The notes below the pieces were generated by a model. That model was not told the DNA's origin, searched no databases, and was given only the letters and a program-made list of their open reading frames with translations. Both the position numbers and the translations under genes were made by a program. Source: Pseudonocardia sp. DSM 110487 (GTDB taxonomy: Bacteria > Actinomycetota > Actinomycetes > Mycobacteriales > Pseudonocardiaceae). Taken from it: 64,000 bases of DNA. The DNA lies in NCBI RefSeq assembly GCF_019468565.1, contig NZ_CP080521.1:9362001-9426000 (forward strand), written 5' to 3'. Shown here piece by piece: positions 41,166 through 49,730 of the stretch (the stretch's first letter is position 1; every line of letters begins with the position of its first letter).

Positions 41166-41405
41166 TCAGGCCAGGGCCGCGCGGAGGCGGTCCTCCTCGA
41201 CCCGCCAGAAACCGTGCTCGCGCCCGTCGACCTCGATCACGGGTACCCGGTCGCCGTATTCCGCGCGCAGCTCGGGGTCGGAGTCGACGTCCACCGTGGT
41301 CCAGCCCGCCCCCACGTCGGCGCAGATCCGGGCGACCTCCGCCTCCGCCTTCTCGCACAGCCCGCAGTCGGCGCGCGTGTAGACGGTGACCCGCGGCGCC
41401 GTCAC
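41166..41405 (-). CDS. Glutaredoxin-like protein
   Basis: A 79-residue thioredoxin-fold protein. The redox motif CGLC sits in VTVYTRADCGLCEKAEAEV, cis-Pro in DRVPVIEVDGREH. It belongs to the short glutaredoxin-2-like family (DUF836-type). It overlaps the AMP-ligase stop by 4 nt. Glutaredoxin-like genes occupy this place near hemA in mycobacteria (Rv0508). The electron donor could be mycothiol or a mycoredoxin system; partner unknown. Confidence 0.9.
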   Translation of the reverse strand: MTAPRVTVYTRADCGLCEKAEAEVARICADVGAGWTTVDVDSDPELRAEYGDRVPVIEVDGREHGFWRVEEDRLRAALA

Positions 41406-42967
41406 GACCGCCCCGCGAGCTGCCGGCGTGCCACCTTGCCGGTGGGGGTGCGGGGCAACGCGTCGGCGAACTCGATCACCGACGGCACCTTGAACCGGGC
41501 CAGCCGCTCCGTGCAGTGCGCGAGCACCTCGTCCTCCGTCAGCTCGGCGCCCTCGGCGCGCACCAGCACGGCCTTGACCGCCTCGCCGGTGTTCTCGTCG
41601 GGGACCCCGACGACCGCCGCCTCAGCCACCGCCGGCAGTTCCGCGAGCACGGTCTCCACCTCGCGGGGGTACACGTTGAAGCCGTTGACGATCACCAGGT
41701 CCGACGAGCGGTCGACGAGGTGCAGGTCACCCTCGTGGTCGAGGAAGCCCACGTCGGCGGTGCGGAACCAGCCGTCGGCGTCCGGGCCGCCGTCGCCGTC
41801 GGGCCAGTAGCCGGAGAAGAGGTTCGGTCCACGTACGGCCACCAGCCCGGTGTCGTGCGCCGGGTCGGAGACGTCCTCGTCGATGTCCTCGGGGTCGGGG
41901 GCGGCCACGACCTCGATCGGCCTCCCCTCGCGGTCCACGAGGCGCAGCTCGACGCCGGGCAGTGGGCGGCCGACCGACCCTGGCTTCGGTGGGCGGCCGA
42001 TCGCGTTCATCGTGAGTACCGGGCCTGCCTCGGTGAGGCCGTACCCCTCGTAGATGGGCAGGTCGGTGACCGTCCGGAAGTCGTCGAGCCACTGCGGCGG
42101 CAGCGGCGCCCCTCCGGACGTGCACAACCGCAGGCCCGCGGTGGCGGCGCGCAGCTCGGCGGGCGGGAGCTCGAGCAGCGCCCGGAACATCGAGGGCACG
42201 CCCGCCATCCCGCTCACGCGCTCCCGCACGAGCACGTCGGCGATGTGCTTCGGGTCGAAGCGCTCCGTGAGCACGACCGTGGCCCCCGCCCAGCAGGCCT
42301 GCAGGAACCCTGCGGCGAGGCCGAAGACGTGGAAGAGGGGGATCGACAGGAGCACCCGGTCCACCGGGAGGACCGGCGCGGGTCGCAGCGATGCGGTCTG
42401 CTCGCGGTTGGCCAGCACGGCCCGGTGCGACAGCTGCACGCCCCGGGGGCGGCCCGTCGTGCCGGACGTGTAGATCAGCAGCGCGATGTCCTCGCCGCCG
42501 CCGAGCGCCGCCACGGCGGGCGCCGCCGCGCCGGGACGAAGATCGGGCGGCGGGAGCAGGGCTGCCCCGACCGACGGGCCGCATCGCTGCGCCGCGTCGT
42601 CGCCCTCCGCAGCAACGACGACCGCTGGCCGGCAGTCGTCGAGCACGATCTCGAGCTCGCGGGCCACCGCCACGGGTCCGAACGGGACGGACACGGCGCC
42701 CGCCCGCAGCGCACCGAGCACCGAGACGCAGAACGCCGCACTGTTGCCCAGCCGCACGAGCACCCGCTCGCCCGCCCCGGCTCCGGCCGCCCCCAAGCGG
42801 GTTGCCTCCGCGCTCACGGCGGCGTCGAGCTGCGCCCACGTGAGCGTGATCTCGCTGGTCACGTCCACGATCGCGGCCAGGTCCGGGGTGCTGCGCGCCG
42901 CCCTCGCGACCAGATCGGCCACGTGCTGCGGGGTCCCGTCCTGCGGGCTGCCGTCAGGGCTGTCCAC
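41402..42967 (-). CDS. Class I adenylate-forming enzyme (acyl-CoA synthetase-like)
   Basis: A 521-residue AMP-dependent synthetase/ligase. It has P-loop IYTSGTTGRPRGVQLSHRA, EGYGLTEAGPVLTMN, GWFRTADVGFLD and the C-terminal catalytic Lys in LPRTPTGKVARRQL. Likely a medium or long-chain fatty-acid or aryl acyl-CoA ligase; the specificity is not readable. GTG at 42967 is chosen because GGGAGA lies just upstream; the frame is open to 43126. Coupled to the glutaredoxin gene by a 4-nt overlap. Confidence 0.92.
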   Translation of the reverse strand: MDSPDGSPQDGTPQHVADLVARAARSTPDLAAIVDVTSEITLTWAQLDAAVSAEATRLGAAGAGAGERVLVRLGNSAAFCVSVLGALRAGAVSVPFGPVAVARELEIVLDDCRPAVVVAAEGDDAAQRCGPSVGAALLPPPDLRPGAAAPAVAALGGGEDIALLIYTSGTTGRPRGVQLSHRAVLANREQTASLRPAPVLPVDRVLLSIPLFHVFGLAAGFLQACWAGATVVLTERFDPKHIADVLVRERVSGMAGVPSMFRALLELPPAELRAATAGLRLCTSGGAPLPPQWLDDFRTVTDLPIYEGYGLTEAGPVLTMNAIGRPPKPGSVGRPLPGVELRLVDREGRPIEVVAAPDPEDIDEDVSDPAHDTGLVAVRGPNLFSGYWPDGDGGPDADGWFRTADVGFLDHEGDLHLVDRSSDLVIVNGFNVYPREVETVLAELPAVAEAAVVGVPDENTGEAVKAVLVRAEGAELTEDEVLAHCTERLARFKVPSVIEFADALPRTPTGKVARRQLAGRS

Positions 42968-43455
42968 GGTTCTCCCAGGGGTCGGCGCTGCGCCGGATGG
43001 CCTCGACCGCGAGTCTGGCATGAACCCGGCGGCGCGGCGCCCACGACGCTCGACGCACTCGTGCAGGCCAGTGGCCCGCGACACGCGGAAGACGATGACA
43101 CTGACCGCGCGTAGTCGGCCGCTCACCGGACCGCGGGCGCGCCGAACGGTGGTGCGTGCTTCGCCACACCCGCCCGCCCGTATGCTCCGCCGCTAACACC
43201 TCAACGGCCGACCCACGAGATCGTCGCGAAGCTCACCCGAGGGAGTGGCATGCAGCCTGTCGCCGCCGGCGCACCGCGGGCCGACCCGACGGACGCCTGT
43301 GCGTTGCGCAGACGCTCGGCACGGCGTCCTGACCATCGACGTACCGATCATCGACCCGCTCCAAGGGCCTGCCGGGAGCCATGACCCGTCCCGCGCGACA
43401 GCCTCGGCTGCTCCCCACCGAGACCACCCGATCCCCCGCGGGTGAAGAGGTACAG
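42968..43455. other. Intergenic region upstream of the BldN-like sigma gene
   Basis: About 490 bp between divergent genes, given the starts chosen here. Nothing beyond presumed promoters is recognised. Reading frames crossing it are Arg/Pro/Ser-rich and unsupported. Its length suits a heavily regulated sigma-factor gene, since Streptomyces bldN is under BldD and other regulators. Confidence 0.4.
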
Positions 43456-44172
43456 ATGCCCCCGACCACAGCTCCCCGCGTAGGTTCCGCCGGCCCGCCA
43501 CCCCAAGCCGGCGCCACCCGCCCTCCGCTCCCGCTCCCCCGACGGCACAGCCCCGGCGAGTCCCCGGCGGCCACGGGTGATCCCTCGACCCGCACGCACG
43601 ACGCGGCCGCGGCGCCCCCCGAGGAGAGCGGCGGCGCATGGGCGCTGGTGAAGGCGGCGCAGGACGGTGACATGGTCGCCTTCGGCGACCTGTTCGACCG
43701 CTACTACGACGTCGTCTTCCGCTACGTGCTCTTCCGCACCGGCGACCGCACCCTCGCCGAGGATCTCACCCAGGAGACCTTCGTCCGGGCCCTCCGCCGC
43801 ATCTCCTCGGTCAGCTACCAGGGCCGGGACATCGGTGCGTGGTTCGTCACCATCGCCCGGAACCTGATCTTCGACCACGTGAAGTCCAGCCGGTACCGGC
43901 TGGAGCAGACGACGAGCGAGATCATCGAGCTCTCGCCGAGCACGGGTGGCCCCGAACAGGAAGTACTGGACGGCGCCACCAACGACGAGCTGCTCCGCTG
44001 TGTCCGGAAACTCAACCCTGACCAGCAGGAATGCATCCAGCTTCGCTTCCTGCAGGGCCTGTCCGTGGCCGAAACGGCCGAGATCATGGACCGTAACGAA
44101 GGCGCCGTCAAGGCCCTTCAACATCGAGCGGTCCGACGGCTCGCCCAGCTGCTCCCGGAGGGTCTCCGATGA
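43456..44172 (+). CDS. bldN: ECF-type RNA polymerase sigma factor, BldN-like
   Basis: A 238-residue sigma factor. Residues 1-65 are a Pro/Ala-rich N-terminal extension. Region 2 is AFGDLFDRYYDVVFRYVLFR..AEDLTQETFVRALRRI with SYQGRDIGAWFVTIARNLIFDH, and region 4 is LNPDQQECIQLRFLQGLSVAETAEIM..AVKALQHRAVRRL. The wording is close to Streptomyces BldN, which controls aerial development and also has an N-terminal extension. The start is ATG at 43456, with GAAGAGG 5 nt away; ATG 43381 is in frame. Its neighbours hemA-rex and a DUF5667-type anti-sigma gene match bldN-rsbN context. Confidence 0.88.
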   Translation: MPPTTAPRVGSAGPPPQAGATRPPLPLPRRHSPGESPAATGDPSTRTHDAAAAPPEESGGAWALVKAAQDGDMVAFGDLFDRYYDVVFRYVLFRTGDRTLAEDLTQETFVRALRRISSVSYQGRDIGAWFVTIARNLIFDHVKSSRYRLEQTTSEIIELSPSTGGPEQEVLDGATNDELLRCVRKLNPDQQECIQLRFLQGLSVAETAEIMDRNEGAVKALQHRAVRRLAQLLPEGLR

Positions 44173-44254
44173 TCCGCAGCGATATCGCATCGACCGCCCG
44201 TCGCGTTACAGGTGCGGCGAATGAACGACTCAATGCGGTGAACGGTCTTGGCGC

Positions 44255-44282
44255 CGTAACCACCGGCTCGTCCGCTCGTTGT
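44255..44282 (+). promoter_or_regulatory. BldN-type ECF promoter upstream of anti-sigma gene
   Basis: CGTAAC at 44255-44260, exactly 16 bp, then CGTTGT at 44277-44282. This resembles the Streptomyces BldN consensus (about CGTAAC-N16-CGTTGA, from memory). It lies 75 bp before the ATG of the anti-sigma-like gene and 83 bp after the sigma stop, so the sigma factor may drive its own antagonist. Confidence 0.6.
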
Positions 44283-44356
44283 AGGGCTGAAGGCCGCGCC
44301 GCGCACGCCCGCGGCACGGGTACTGACAGCGCAGGGATGCAGTGAGGACGGCCAAC

Positions 44357-45706
44357 ATGCCCGCCGGACAGGGCAAGGACGCAGAGCGGTTCGCCGCCGC
44401 CGTGGAGTCGGGGACACCCCTCGGCACCACGGACGACGCCGATCTCGCGCGGGAACTCGAGATCGTGGCCATGCTGCGGTCGCGGGGTACGGCGTTCGCG
44501 CCGGACGCCGAGACGAAGGCCCGGGCCAGGCAACGCCTCATGGCAGTGCTCGCCGCCGAGCAGGGCGGCCCACGGCAGGCACCCCGCCACGCCGCGGCGC
44601 CGCCTGACGCCACGGAGCTCACCGCACCGCTCGGCAAGCCGATCGAGCGCGTGGACGGCGACCCGACGGCCGAGACGACGCTGATAGAGCCGATCACCGC
44701 GGATTCCGCTCCCGGCTCCGACGCCGACTCGGACACCATCGCCGAGCCGATCCCGCTCCACGGGGGCGGGCGGGCCGGCCGCAGGGCCCGGCACAGCATC
44801 GGCGGCCGCCGCTCCGGGCGTTCGGCTCTGGCCGGCCTGCGCGGCCGCGTGGTGTTCGCCGGTGCGGCAGCTGCCGCCGCACTGCTCGCGATCGCCAGCG
44901 GTGGGGTCCTCGCCAGCAGCAACGCGCTGCCGGGCGACACCCTCTACCCGGTCAAGCGGGTCGCGGAGTCCGCAGGCCTCGCCCTCACCTTCGACGAGGG
45001 CAGCAAGGCGCGCCGCCACCTCGAGATCGCCGCGACCCGGCTCTCCGAGGTGGAACAGCTGGCCCGCGACACGCAGTCGGCGCCTTCGCCCGATGTGTTC
45101 ACCACGGCGATGGACGACTTCGACACGGCCACCAACGAGGGCTCCCAGCTGCTGCTCTCCGCGGCCGAGACGGACCAGGGCGGCACCGCGGCCGAAGATC
45201 TGCACAAGTGGGCCTCCGAGCAGTCCGACAAGCTCACCGAGCTGGAGCCCGCACTGCCCGCGTCGGCGGATGCCGACGCGTCGAAGGAACTGCTCGCGCG
45301 GCTGCTCGGCCAGACGGCGAGCGCCGACGAGGACACCTCCCGTCGCACGGCCGGCGAGAGCGAGGACAAGTCGGGCTCCGAGGACGCCGCGGAGGACGCC
45401 ACCTCCACGCCGGACAAGGAGACGGACTCGTCGGACGCGCGCGAGACCGACGCGCCATCGCGCAGCTCCGAGAAGAGCACCGAGCGCGAGAACCCCGGGC
45501 TGCTTCCGGACCTCGTCCCGAACACGAATCGGGACGAGGAGGAGAAGCCGTCCGACACCTCCACCAAGGAGGACGACGGCACGTCGGAATCCGAGTCGGA
45601 CTCGGGTGACGACGGTGACGGCAACGTCTCGGTGCCGCTGCCGTTATTGCCGCCGGTCACGCTGCCGCCGCTGCTCCCGGGTTTGCCGGGGATCACCATC
45701 GGCTGA
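44357..45706 (+). CDS. RsbN-like membrane anti-sigma factor (DUF5667-type)
   Basis: A 449-residue protein. Residues 1-85 are a cytosolic domain (ERFAAAVESG..LARELEIVAMLRS), expected to bind the sigma factor. A single transmembrane helix near 165-190 (RVVFAGAAAAAALLAIASGG) is followed by the DUF5667-type segment ALPGDTLYPVKRVAESAGLAL and helical region. The last ~150 residues are acidic Ser/Asp/Glu-rich, ending in a Pro/Leu stretch (PLPLLPPVTLPPLLPGLPG). ATG at 44357 has GAGGA 7 nt upstream. Next to the BldN-like sigma factor, as RsbN in Streptomyces. No Cys/His zinc motif. Confidence 0.85.
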   Translation: MPAGQGKDAERFAAAVESGTPLGTTDDADLARELEIVAMLRSRGTAFAPDAETKARARQRLMAVLAAEQGGPRQAPRHAAAPPDATELTAPLGKPIERVDGDPTAETTLIEPITADSAPGSDADSDTIAEPIPLHGGGRAGRRARHSIGGRRSGRSALAGLRGRVVFAGAAAAAALLAIASGGVLASSNALPGDTLYPVKRVAESAGLALTFDEGSKARRHLEIAATRLSEVEQLARDTQSAPSPDVFTTAMDDFDTATNEGSQLLLSAAETDQGGTAAEDLHKWASEQSDKLTELEPALPASADADASKELLARLLGQTASADEDTSRRTAGESEDKSGSEDAAEDATSTPDKETDSSDARETDAPSRSSEKSTERENPGLLPDLVPNTNRDEEEKPSDTSTKEDDGTSESESDSGDDGDGNVSVPLPLLPPVTLPPLLPGLPGITIG

Positions 45707-45720
45707 GTCGCAACGTCATG

Positions 45721-45756
45721 AAGGCCGCCGCGGAACGTGTTTCCCGCGGCGGCCTT
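45721..45756 (+). terminator. Strong hairpin after the anti-sigma gene
   Basis: AAGGCCGCCGCGG (45721-45733) pairs perfectly with CCGCGGCGGCCTT (45744-45756), loop 10 nt. It starts 15 nt after the stop. No poly-U follows, as typical here. Confidence 0.85.
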
Positions 45757-45865
45757 CGTGTCGCGTGTGACGTCACGGTTGGCAACCCATCGGTCACCGA
45801 ACCGGCCTCGTCCGTCCGCCCGGCAACAGTAGGCTGAGGTGACGAATCCCGACGGAGGCCCGTAG

Positions 45866-46816
45866 GTGGTTGAACAAGAACCTCGCGAACCGCTCTCCCC
45901 CACCGGCTCCGGCGAGCTGAGCGGGGCCACGGAGACTCCGGGTGTTGTCGGTTCCGCCACTGCCACCGACCCTGCGATACGCGCCGGTGAGGCCGCTGCG
46001 GCCGCCGCCGTGGCAGCGGGCGACAGCGGCCCGCCCGACGTCCCGCTCACGGACCTCACCGCCGCCGCCTTCTTCGACGTCGACAACACGATGATGGTCG
46101 GCGCGTCGATCTTCCACTTCGCCCGCGGGCTCGCCGCGCGGAAGTTCTTCACCACCGCCGACCTCGTCGGCTTCGCGTGGCAGCAGCTGAAGTTCCGCAT
46201 CGGCGGCCGGGAGACCACGTACTCCACCACCACCGGGCGCGACACCGCGCTGTCGTTCGTCGCGGGCCGCTCGGTCGCCGAGATCACCGCGCTCGGCGAG
46301 GAGATCTACGACGAGCTGATGGCCGACCGGATCTGGGCAGGCACCCGCGCACTCGCCCAGATGCACCTGGACGCGGGGCAGCGCGTCTGGCTCGTCACCG
46401 CCACCCCTGTCGAGCTGGCCCTCATCATCGCCCGCAGGCTCGGGCTCACCGGGGCGCTCGGCACGGTGGCCGAGAGCGTCGACGGGTTCTACACCGGCCG
46501 GCTGGTCGGTGAGATCCTCCACGGCCCCGCGAAGGCCCACGCCGTGCGGGCGCTGGCCGTCACCGAAGGACTGGACCTGCGCCGCTGCACGGCCTACTCC
46601 GACTCCGTGAACGACGTCCCGATGCTCTCCGCCGTCGGCACCGCTGTGGCCGTCAACCCCGACTCGGAGCTGCGCGACATCGCGAAGGAACGGGGCTGGC
46701 AGGTCCGCGACTTCCGCACTGGCCGCAAGGCGGCCAAGATCGGCATGCACTCGGTGCTCGGCGCAGGCGCGATCGCGGGCGCCGTCGCAGCGGGCATGGC
46801 CGCCCGCAAGCGCTGA
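45866..46816 (+). CDS. HAD-IB family hydrolase (SerB-like phosphatase)
   Basis: A 316-residue HAD phosphatase of subfamily IB. Motif I is FFDVDNTMM near residue 70, motif II LVTATP, motif III lysine in HGPAKAHAVRAL, motif IV YSDSVNDVPML. It has an Ala-rich N-terminal 60 residues and a C-terminal hydrophobic segment (VLGAGAIAGAVAAGMAARKR), so may associate with the membrane. Related mycobacterial Rv0505c (serB1) lies in the same region. Substrate unknown. GTG start with GGAGG 7 nt upstream. Confidence 0.92.
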   Translation: MVEQEPREPLSPTGSGELSGATETPGVVGSATATDPAIRAGEAAAAAAVAAGDSGPPDVPLTDLTAAAFFDVDNTMMVGASIFHFARGLAARKFFTTADLVGFAWQQLKFRIGGRETTYSTTTGRDTALSFVAGRSVAEITALGEEIYDELMADRIWAGTRALAQMHLDAGQRVWLVTATPVELALIIARRLGLTGALGTVAESVDGFYTGRLVGEILHGPAKAHAVRALAVTEGLDLRRCTAYSDSVNDVPMLSAVGTAVAVNPDSELRDIAKERGWQVRDFRTGRKAAKIGMHSVLGAGAIAGAVAAGMAARKR

Positions 46817-46824
46817 ACCCGAGC

Positions 46825-47772
46825 TCAGCCGAAGAAGGCGCTCCTGCGCTGGCTCAGCAGCCGGTAGAGGGTGTGCTGGATCGTCTCGCGCACCTGGTCG
46901 GTCAGGTTGAACACCGTCATCGGGTCGTCCGCGTCGGCGCGGTCGATCTCGTCGGTGCCGATCGGCTCGCCGAACTCGATGTACCACTTCGACGGCAGCG
47001 GGAGGAGCCCGAGCGGCCCGAACAGCGGGAACAGCGGGGTGATCGGGAAGTACGGGGCGCCGAGGAGCCGGGCGAGCGGCTTGATGTCGCCGATCTTCGG
47101 ATAGATCTCCTCCGCACCCACGATCGCGCACGGGATGATCGGGACCCCGGTGCGCAGCGCGGCCGCCACGAATCCGCCGCGGCCGAACCGCTGCAGCTTG
47201 TACCGATCCCGGAAGGGCTTGCCGATGCCCTTGAAGCCCTCGGGCCACACCCCGACGAGCTCACCGGACGACATCAGTCGCTCCGCGTCCGGCATGCAGG
47301 CGAGCGTGCTTCCCTGCTTGCGGGCCAGCGCGCCGACCACCGGAAGCTGGAACATCAGGTCCGCGCCGAGCATCCGCAGGTGACGCTGCGCGGGGTGCTC
47401 GTCGTGCAGCGCCACCATGGCCATCAGGGAGTCCAGCGGCAGCGTGCCCGAGTGGTTGGCCACCACGAGGGCGCCACCCTCGTCCGGCACGTGGTCCATT
47501 CCGATCGTCTCCACCCGGAACCAGCTGCGGTACAGCGGCCGGAGCGCGGGCAGGATGACGTGCTCGGTGAGGTCGGCGTCGAACCCGAACTCGTCGACGG
47601 CGTAGTCGCCTTCCAACCGCCTGCGCAGGAACGCGAGCGACTCGGCCAGCGCCTCCTCCCACGGAGGAGGGCCAGTGTGCTCGGGCTCGGTCACGAACGG
47701 CGCCTCGTCGGCATCACCCCATGTCCTCCGGCGATCTTCGGCATGCAGCGGGATCACCCGGGCTTCGGTCAT
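46825..47772 (-). CDS. 1-acyl-glycerol-phosphate acyltransferase-like (PlsC family)
   Basis: A 315-residue acyltransferase. The HX4D catalytic motif appears as NHSGTLPLD near residue 107, with the second block VGVWPEGFKGIGK (glycerolipid acyltransferase EG motif) and third block IIPCAIVGAEEIYP. Likely transfers acyl chains to a lysophospholipid or mycolic-type acceptor at the membrane. An orthologous pair exists in M. tuberculosis (Rv0502 beside Rv0501). ATG at 47838, also with a GAGGA site, would add 22 residues. Confidence 0.9.
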   Translation of the reverse strand: MTEARVIPLHAEDRRRTWGDADEAPFVTEPEHTGPPPWEEALAESLAFLRRRLEGDYAVDEFGFDADLTEHVILPALRPLYRSWFRVETIGMDHVPDEGGALVVANHSGTLPLDSLMAMVALHDEHPAQRHLRMLGADLMFQLPVVGALARKQGSTLACMPDAERLMSSGELVGVWPEGFKGIGKPFRDRYKLQRFGRGGFVAAALRTGVPIIPCAIVGAEEIYPKIGDIKPLARLLGAPYFPITPLFPLFGPLGLLPLPSKWYIEFGEPIGTDEIDRADADDPMTVFNLTDQVRETIQHTLYRLLSQRRSAFFG

Positions 47773-47876
47773 GACGGCTCGCTCCTCCTCGGCCCGAGGG
47801 CCGGCGGGGCTGTGCACGGCGCGGCGGCGGGGCGTCATCGCAGCATCCTCATCCCTGGTTTCCTCCAGCAGCCTGA

Positions 47877-48914
47877 TCAGCGCAGGGCCCGCGCGGCGGC
47901 GAGCACGCCCTGCTCCACGGCGGCGAACCGCTCGGGATCCACCACGGGGCGCAGCGCGCGTCCGCGGACGTAGTCGTCGAAGGCCTGCACGGTGGTCCAG
48001 CGTGGGGTGAAACCGAACTGCCTGCGCAGGCGCCGGTTGTCCACCACGCGGCCGAAGTTGAGCAGCCGCATCTGCTCCGGGGAGAAGTCGACGAGGCGGG
48101 CGCTGCGGAAGAGCCTGCCCACCGGGCCCACCATCGTGCTCGGTACGGGGATCGGTATCCGGCCGGCCCTGCGGATGGCCTGTGAGAGCAGCAGCACACC
48201 GTCCGCCGCGACGTTGAAGACACCCGGGATGTCCTCGCTCGCGGCGCGCTCGAGCACCGCGAGCCCGTCCTCCTCGTGCAGCAGCTGCACGCGCGCGTCG
48301 TAGCCGAGCACGATCGGCACGGCGGGGAGCGCGAAGTACCGGGTGAAGACCGTGTCGATGCGCGGGCCGATGAAGTTCGAGAACCGCAGCGTTGTGACCG
48401 ACACGTCGGGGCGCCTGCGGGCGAACCCGCGCAGGTAGCCCTCGATCTCGACCGCGTCTTTGGCGTACCCGCCGGACGGCAGGTCCTTCGGCGTCATGGC
48501 CTCGTCGAACAGCGCGGGGTCCCGCGGGCTCGATCCGTACACGGCGGTGGTGGACTTGAGCACCATGCGCCGCACCGACGGCGCCTTCTGGCACGCGGCG
48601 AGGAGCTGCATCGTGCCGATGACGTTCATCTCCTTCATCGCAACGCGACCGCCGGACGAGCCCGGGTTGGCGGAGAGCGAGGCATGGACGACGGTGTCGA
48701 CCGATGCGGTGGAGATGACCTTCGAGATCAGCGGGTTGCGGATGTCTGCACGCACGAACTCCGCGCGGCCCATTCGGCGGAGCAGATCTCGCGGGGGCGG
48801 CACGGTGTCCACCCCGAGTACCCGGTCGATGTCGGGGTTCTGCGCGAGACGAGCGGCGAGGTGGCCACCGAGGAACCGACTGACCCCGGTGACGAGCACG
48901 ACGGATGGCGGCAC
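47877..48914 (-). CDS. NAD-dependent epimerase/dehydratase (GalE2/Rv0501-like, extended SDR)
   Basis: A 345-residue extended short-chain dehydrogenase. NAD site VTGVSRFLGGHLAARL, DTVVHASLS, the NxMxxLLAA block, Ser/Thr in LKSTTAVYGSSPRD, and GGYAKDAVE in place of the catalytic YxxxK: it retains Y-A-K-D, so Lys is shifted by one. The last domain is FNVAADGVLLLSQAIRRAGR. Proposed nucleotide-sugar epimerase; activity uncertain because of the altered motif. Confidence 0.88.
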   Translation of the reverse strand: MPPSVVLVTGVSRFLGGHLAARLAQNPDIDRVLGVDTVPPPRDLLRRMGRAEFVRADIRNPLISKVISTASVDTVVHASLSANPGSSGGRVAMKEMNVIGTMQLLAACQKAPSVRRMVLKSTTAVYGSSPRDPALFDEAMTPKDLPSGGYAKDAVEIEGYLRGFARRRPDVSVTTLRFSNFIGPRIDTVFTRYFALPAVPIVLGYDARVQLLHEEDGLAVLERAASEDIPGVFNVAADGVLLLSQAIRRAGRIPIPVPSTMVGPVGRLFRSARLVDFSPEQMRLLNFGRVVDNRRLRRQFGFTPRWTTVQAFDDYVRGRALRPVVDPERFAAVEQGVLAAARALR

Positions 48915-49028
48915 GGCACTACCCCAGGAACGCAGACGGATTCGGCGAGTGACCGATGGTAGACCGCCCGCGGCGGCTGTGCGGGTACGACTTCACCCGA
49001 GTGATGGGACGCACGGCAGGTAAACGCA

Positions 49029-49062
49029 ATCCCGGGTGCAGCCTCGAGGCCGCACCCGGGAT
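49029..49062 (-). terminator. Hairpin after bS22 gene
   Basis: ATCCCGGGTGC (49029-49039) pairs perfectly with GCACCCGGGAT (49052-49062), loop 12 nt. It lies 15 nt beyond the stop of the bS22 gene on the minus strand. Confidence 0.8.
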
Positions 49063-49077
49063 CGGGTGACAAGGGTC

Positions 49078-49179
49078 TTACTTGCCGAGCTTGCGCCGCT
49101 GCACGCGGGTCCTGCGGAGGAGCTTGCGGTGCTTCTTCTTCGACATCCGCTTGCGGCGCTTCTTGATGACGGAGCCCAT
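49078..49179 (-). CDS. Ribosomal protein bS22-like (AURKAIP1/COX24 domain), 33 residues
   Basis: A 33-residue, extremely basic peptide: [19 protein letters not shown] then [14 protein letters not shown]. It is the near-invariant actinobacterial AURKAIP1/COX24-type small protein seen on the mycobacterial 30S subunit as bS22. ATG at 49179 has an AGGAAGGG site. The frame is open upstream but that part is not conserved-looking. It lies between the HTH gene and the epimerase as in Rv0500A-Rv0500B-Rv0501. Easily missed by gene callers because of size. Confidence 0.92.
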
Positions 49180-49341
49180 GCGTGGCGGCCCTTCCTGTCG
49201 GGACGCGGCCCGGGACGGGCCACTGGTCGTGCGGTGGAGGTGCGGCCCGGCCGGGCGCAGCGCGACGGGCGCGCACGGGCCGGGCGATGACCGGTGGCCC
49301 ACTCTACCGGGGGTTCTCGGGCGCGGCGCGTCCCCGGGGGT

Positions 49342-49551
49342 TCAGCCGGCGTCGAAGTAGGCGCTGCGGAGGTACTCCTCCACCGCATTCTTCGGAACGC
49401 GGAACGAGCGTCCGACGCGCGCGGCGGGCAGATCGCCGCCGTGCACGAGCCGGTACACGGTCATCTTCGACACCCGCATCATGGCCGCGACCTCGGCGAC
49501 CGTCAGGAACTGCACCTGCGAGAGGTGAATTTCCGAAGGTTCGGACGGCAT
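49342..49551 (-). CDS. Small helix-turn-helix protein, excisionase/BldC-like (Rv0500A-like)
   Basis: A 69-residue protein consisting of one winged HTH: FLTVAEVAAMMRVSKMTVYRLVHGGDLPAARVGRSFRVPKNAVEEYL. Such excisionase-type HTH proteins at this locus are part of conserved gene order in actinobacteria (next to proC) and are not phage genes. Distinct from the BldC paralog at 23432. Regulatory targets unknown. Confidence 0.92.
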   Translation of the reverse strand: MPSEPSEIHLSQVQFLTVAEVAAMMRVSKMTVYRLVHGGDLPAARVGRSFRVPKNAVEEYLRSAYFDAG

Positions 49552-49730
49552 CCGATCACCGCTTTCGTGGTCGCACCGGCCGCCCGGTCTCCCGTGGCAG
49601 GGACGGCGCCGATGTTCCGAATGAGCTTAGCGGTGCGGATGTGACGTGATCGAGGGGAGTGGTGGGCAGGAGGGTGACCGAAGGCGGCGCGTACGGGTGA
49701 TCTCGCTGGCCCGTTCGGGCTAGAGGCAAG

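Noticed and set aside
49342..49551. Excisionase-like gene considered as evidence of an integrated phage
   Set aside because: It lies in the conserved proC-bS22-epimerase order of actinobacteria, with no integrase or att repeats.
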